From Corylus avellana (Eukaryota; Streptophyta; Magnoliopsida; Fagales; Betulaceae), in assembly GCF_901000735.1 (NCBI RefSeq), contig NC_081543.1, positions 36,948,590-37,012,589 of the forward strand: a DNA stretch of 64,000 nucleotides, in the 5' to 3' direction. The notes beneath the pieces were generated by a model. That model was given only the letters and a program-made list of their open reading frames with translations. It was not told the DNA's origin and searched no databases. Shown in pieces: positions 60,201 through 64,000 of the stretch (position 1 is the first letter of the stretch; each line of letters starts with the position of its first letter). The translations under genes and the position numbers were made by a program.

Positions 60201-63200
60201 TTTATGTCAGCCTAATTACAAACTATGTTCTAGGAAACAGAGTTACTGTAGGACTGACTTGGCTTTCATAAGGCCTTTTTTTTCTAGTAAAAGAATATCG
60301 ATCATCTCCAAAGCATATATTAGCATCCCCACCAGGTTCATCATGTAGGGATTACCAAAACCACAGCCTAGCACCTACATTGTTGACATTGTCAGGTTAA
60401 TCATAACAATAGAATATCAGGATTTAGATCATGCAATCCTTCCGTTTTAATAGAATATAACATTACCAAATCAAGCCATTTTGTTTCAACAAGTCTTAAA
60501 TGTCTCCTTACTAAACTTGAATTTTCTTACAATGTATCTTAGTAGCAGTCTTTTCACTAACATGCTAAATGCACCATTAAGCTGAAGAATGCAAAATAAC
60601 TTTTTATGTTTACTTAAGCAACCCTTGCACGCCACTTCTTTGTCAGCAAAAATGGGTAATACTACCAATCACAAATATAGAGTGAAAACTTATGCAGAAC
60701 AAGAAGATATGAAAAAATTAAGTGAAAACTGTTAGGACCTAGTGGAAATGAGCAACTTACCTCTAATACCACAAGCAATTGCATTAAAAAAAAACTTTTT
60801 TCATCTTTGAAGAGCCTTCTACTGGAGAATGAGAGAATAGACGATAACCATGAAAAGAGGCCACAGTGTTCAGCTAGATAACGAGCCATCTTATGCAATT
60901 TGACAGACTTCTTCACTATCTGCAGTTACAATCAGTTACTAGAAGCAAACTCAAAAGCAAGACTTATATTACGCTAAACAAATAAGGCCAGGTTTCAAAA
61001 CAATAGCACAAGGCGTTTTACAGATGCATCTCAACAAAACAAATTTAAAACATCTAATGTATTTCTTCTTCTTTTTTTTTTTTGATAAGTAAAAATCAAT
61101 CATTAGTTTATAAAATACATGATCAGTTTATAAAATACACATGATCAAGCTCACACCCAACTTTGATGTAACTGCCTCAGTTATGTATCAAGAATTTGGG
61201 CTGAGACGATTCTTTTACCAACTAAAAATTCGGAAACAAACAGAGAGCATGAGACTCTGCTTGGCTATTTTGTAATTCCATTCAATCTGAGAACCATTTT
61301 TTTTCGAATAATACATGAAAGGTCTCTTCTGAATGCCTCTACCCATGTTCTCTTTGGTTTTCTCCAATCCTTCTAACATTTACAACCCAAAAAAGTCACT
61401 CCAACTAACTCGTACACGCCAGTTACTAGTTTTTGTTGCAGATGTCCAACCATCAACCAAATTTTCTTAATCCAATTCAACTTTGCACATTCCCAACTTC
61501 ATACACTCATTATTGCCCACTAAAATCCAATTCAAATTTCCCTACTTACTCCATGTCTTTTTTACCTCCCAGTTGATGTTGCAATTGCATAGAGAAGTTG
61601 CAGTGGGACTTTTTGTGGGGTGGCATTGGTGAAGAGTTCAAATTTCATCTCATACGCTGGTCAAAAATTTGTTTCCTTTTTTTTAGTGAGTTACACACAA
61701 AACTAGCGAGTTTTGAGCATACGACCTCTTCCTGTTCTTATAAGGTAAGAAGGTTCCATTCCAACTAGAACTCACTAGGTCTTTTTTATTTATATATATT
61801 TTATGGGTAACAAGCATATGGGAAGAAAACTGGCACAAAGGAGAAACTTTCCTCTTAGAAGGAAATAGAAAATATAAAAAGATATCAAAGAAGCAAAATA
61901 AACTTAGCGGGGGCGTTGGATTCCAGAAGGGTTTTTCTAAGGGCTTGACACATATCTCAACTAAGAGAGAACCAGAAAGAACTCGAAAATGGTCACATTT
62001 CTGTTCCCAAAATAATACAAGTAACTCCGTTTCGAAGAAAACCTTTCCTCAAAAATATCATTTCAAAATCTTACTTCACATAACCAATTTCACATATGAA
62101 CTCCATGTGTCTCTACATGCTGATCTGAACCCAGCATGCGGATGCGGAAAAAAAACTTTAAACTCCAAGATGCTTTATGAGCCGTATAATTTTATTGAAG
62201 GGAGCTAGAAAGTTGAGATCAAAGAGAGCAGTTTCCAGAATTTTCAACAGATTATGCAAAATGAATAGCAAGGAGCTAATGCAGTATATATGGTGAGTCA
62301 AAGTGATACAACAGAAAAGGCAGGAATCACCATAACAGGCCCAGAAATTACCTGAAGAATGAGTTCCTTTGATTCATTATCTGAAAGAGGAGAGACATAA
62401 AAACTCAGTATTGTCTCAATAATAGAGTTTCTGATATATATTTGGGCATCATCATTTAAGTTCAACCCTGCATACAGTAGGCGAAGTATCCACAACCTTT
62501 CTGCTTTAAAATTAACAGTGCTACTCCAGAAAAAATTGTTAAAAAATGGTACACCCTGCAGATGTGATCAAGGAATAAGTATAAAAAAGCAGCAAAGAAA
62601 TAAACAAATATAAATATAAATCAACAAATGACATTACTGAAATAAAACATATACCTTCATATTTACCCTAGAAGACTGCATCAAAAGCTTACTTATGGTG
62701 GTATAGTGATCATGCGAAGGATCCAACAACACAAAAGATGCTTCTGCAGCAAAAAGAGCAATAACAGAGGGGATTTTCTGCCATGGCTCTTCTACACCAT
62801 TTTGCACATAATTCATTAGAAGCCGGAGTTGCATTACATCCTTCCTCTTTTGACACTTCTGTATACATTGGTTTGAACTTTTGTTAAAATATAACTTCCA
62901 AAAAAAAAACTCATTTAAGAGAGTAAAACTATGCACCACAAACAGGAGGATGTAATGTAATTAGCCAGTTTCATGTAAGACTAGCAAATAAACAACTCAG
63001 AAAACCTGTTGCACATCTATGTAAACGAGGCACTGGAACCTGACTTCCCAAGCAATCATGAAATATCAGAACTTTTAGGGTTTCATTTATTGCATAGAAT
63101 CTAATCAAGAAAAAATATCCAGCATCCGGCTGAGGTAGCATACCAGTTATAAAAACATGACCACAAAAGCACAAAATTGATATGCACCAAAACCAAGTTT

Positions 63201-64000
63201 AGCTACTCAATTTTGTATCTACTTTTTCTTTCCTATTTCGGTAGGGCTTTGGGGTGCAGGTGTGGTGCTCTTACAATGCTCCAAACTGACAACATTAAGC
63301 AGACCAGGTTTGCTGATATCTGCTCTATATAAAGGATTAATTTTTGAGGTCATGCAGAAGTCCATAAGAAAAATGCAGATAATGAAAATTTTAACACAGA
63401 CATGCATGCACATGCACATAAACTATGTAACAAAAAAAAGAAAGCAATTAAACACAGCATCACCTCCAATGCATGCTTAAATAATCCAAGAGTCTCGTAA
63501 CTCATTTTTCTTATCCTGTCATCTGATGAAGACATGCTAACAAATGCAACTGCAAGCAAGCCTAAACCAGCAAACTCCACAGGTTCAATATAGCCCAACG
63601 ACAGATTATGAATTGAGAAGCGCAATATGAAAACAGGATCATAACGATCTATATTTTCAACAACAGGAGAATGTGCCTGCAAAAGAATCAATTACATTAT
63701 TAGGTAAGAATTATGACAACTGCAGAAGAAGTAAAAAATAATAACAATAAACTAAAAAGTAAAAACAAAGATCACCCAGATCCTGCAGCTCACCAAAATG
63801 GGATTCGCTAGTGAAATTAAACCATACCTGAAGGATATCCCTGCTATAATCGGATTGAACCTTGTTCAAGGACAATGGTTCATCACATGCAATTGCATCA
63901 TAGGGAAAATATAGCACTGTTGATGCACATATTTTGGGGTCAATTGAAAGGTTTTCTCTAAATTGACTTTTCCGACGCTCTTCAATTGTTGCAGTATCAG
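54245..64000 (-). CDS. URB1: Ribosome-biogenesis protein URB1/NPA1, 3' part (runs off the right edge)
   Basis: Nine exons are seen: 63828-64000 (continues beyond the window), 63464-63676, 62655-62858, 62352-62555, 60761-60919, 58149-58499, 56807-57239, 54825-54921 and 54245-54473. Phases agree throughout, giving about 686 C-terminal residues ending [18 protein letters not shown]. Landmarks are [52 protein letters not shown] (strongly typical of the URB1 C-terminal domain), [12 protein letters not shown] and [15 protein letters not shown]1 is a large nucleolar helical-repeat protein needed for early 60S pre-ribosome assembly. Its position beyond VPS22, FAD4 and the 14-kb gene fits At4g27010 as I recall. 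Introns are long and repeat-rich; no lesion seen in the coding part. Confidence 0.88.
55618..56165. repeat. Direct repeat in the URB1 intron 56806-54922
   Basis: About 230 bases starting GAACCATCTAAGCTCACTC (55618) recur from 55869 (GAACCATCTATGCTCACTC). The match runs through AATCAGCACATGCTAT and CAATTTGCACCATATA to CTGAAATCCT. The second copy is interrupted by a 79-base hairpin element. Confidence 0.8.
55924..56002. mobile_element. 79-base hairpin MITE with 7-base target duplication
   Basis: Present only in the second copy of the surrounding repeat. It is flanked by AATTATA at 55917-55923 and 56003-56009. Inside, CCTGTTATTAAGCTGCCCAAATTT pairs with AAATTTGAGCAGCCTAATAACAAGG (each read in two pieces) around a CACAG loop. 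The empty site in the first copy reads CACAATTATATATTACTGC. Confidence 0.75.
57738..57963. mobile_element. MITE in a URB1 intron, related to that at 36802
   Basis: Left end GGGCCTGTTTAGGTGTGC with CATTTGAAGGGCTTAAAAATG. Right end TTAAAAACTCTACTTCTC then AAACATGC, the degenerate reverse complement. Internal words (AAAAGGCCGTTTGAAG, AAAATGGCCAAA) are shared with 36802-37077. Confidence 0.6.
58118..58142. repeat. (AG)n microsatellite next to a URB1 splice donor
   Basis: About 24 bases of AG on the plus strand, that is (CT)n on the coding strand, a few bases after the donor of the exon 58149-58499. Confidence 0.95.
58982..59004. repeat. (GT)n microsatellite
   Basis: About 22 bases of GT in a URB1 intron. 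Confidence 0.95.

Overview
This is plant nuclear DNA, most likely from a woody core eudicot. The genes have many short exons with GT..AG introns that are long and rich in A and T. The proteins include a chloroplast RNA-binding protein, a plastid lipid desaturase, a mitochondrial CRM-domain splicing factor and a plant purple acid phosphatase. Introns and spacers hold relics of LINEs, SINEs, MITEs and LTR elements. The species cannot be fixed from the sequence alone.

Layout, left to right. (1) 797-3933 (+): VPS22, a subunit of ESCRT-II. It converges on 4733-5635 (-), a FAD4-type plastid desaturase. (2) 5.6-8.6 kb: AT-rich spacer with a Mutator-like MITE whose right arm is repeated across a 20-N gap. 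(3) 8641-14991 (+): a seven-exon gene of unknown function, called 'the 14-kb gene' below, that carries a permuted papain-like (YiiX/NlpC-P60-like) signature. (4) 15.6-35.7 kb: an array of five CYP716-like P450 copies on the minus strand. Only the third (27580-29839) is intact. Each later copy is preceded by a decayed piece of the 14-kb gene, so the array grew by duplicating a unit made of the 3' part of that gene plus one P450. An intact CSP41A gene (18803-22037, -) lies inside the array. (5) 37811-41115 (-): a TMEM14-family gene, head-to-head with a DTW-domain gene at 41585-42934 (+). (6) 44929-46759 (+): a mitochondrial CRM-domain splicing factor, convergent with a PAP18-like purple acid phosphatase (47509-51643, -). 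(7) 54245 to the right edge (-): the 3' part of an URB1/NPA1 ribosome-biogenesis gene.

Most single-copy genes form a conserved block that I recognise from memory of Arabidopsis: VPS22, FAD4, the 14-kb gene and URB1 (the At4g27040-27010 neighbourhood); the 14-kb gene, DTW and CRM genes (At5g54870-54890); and TMEM14 with PAP18 (At3g20510-20500). The genes act in unrelated housekeeping processes. The variable part is the P450 array. The points most worth following are the enzyme-like signature in the 14-kb gene and the one-survivor P450 array.

Exon limits were set by hand from splice sites, reading phase and family similarity, and all coding exons listed keep phase. No database search was possible.
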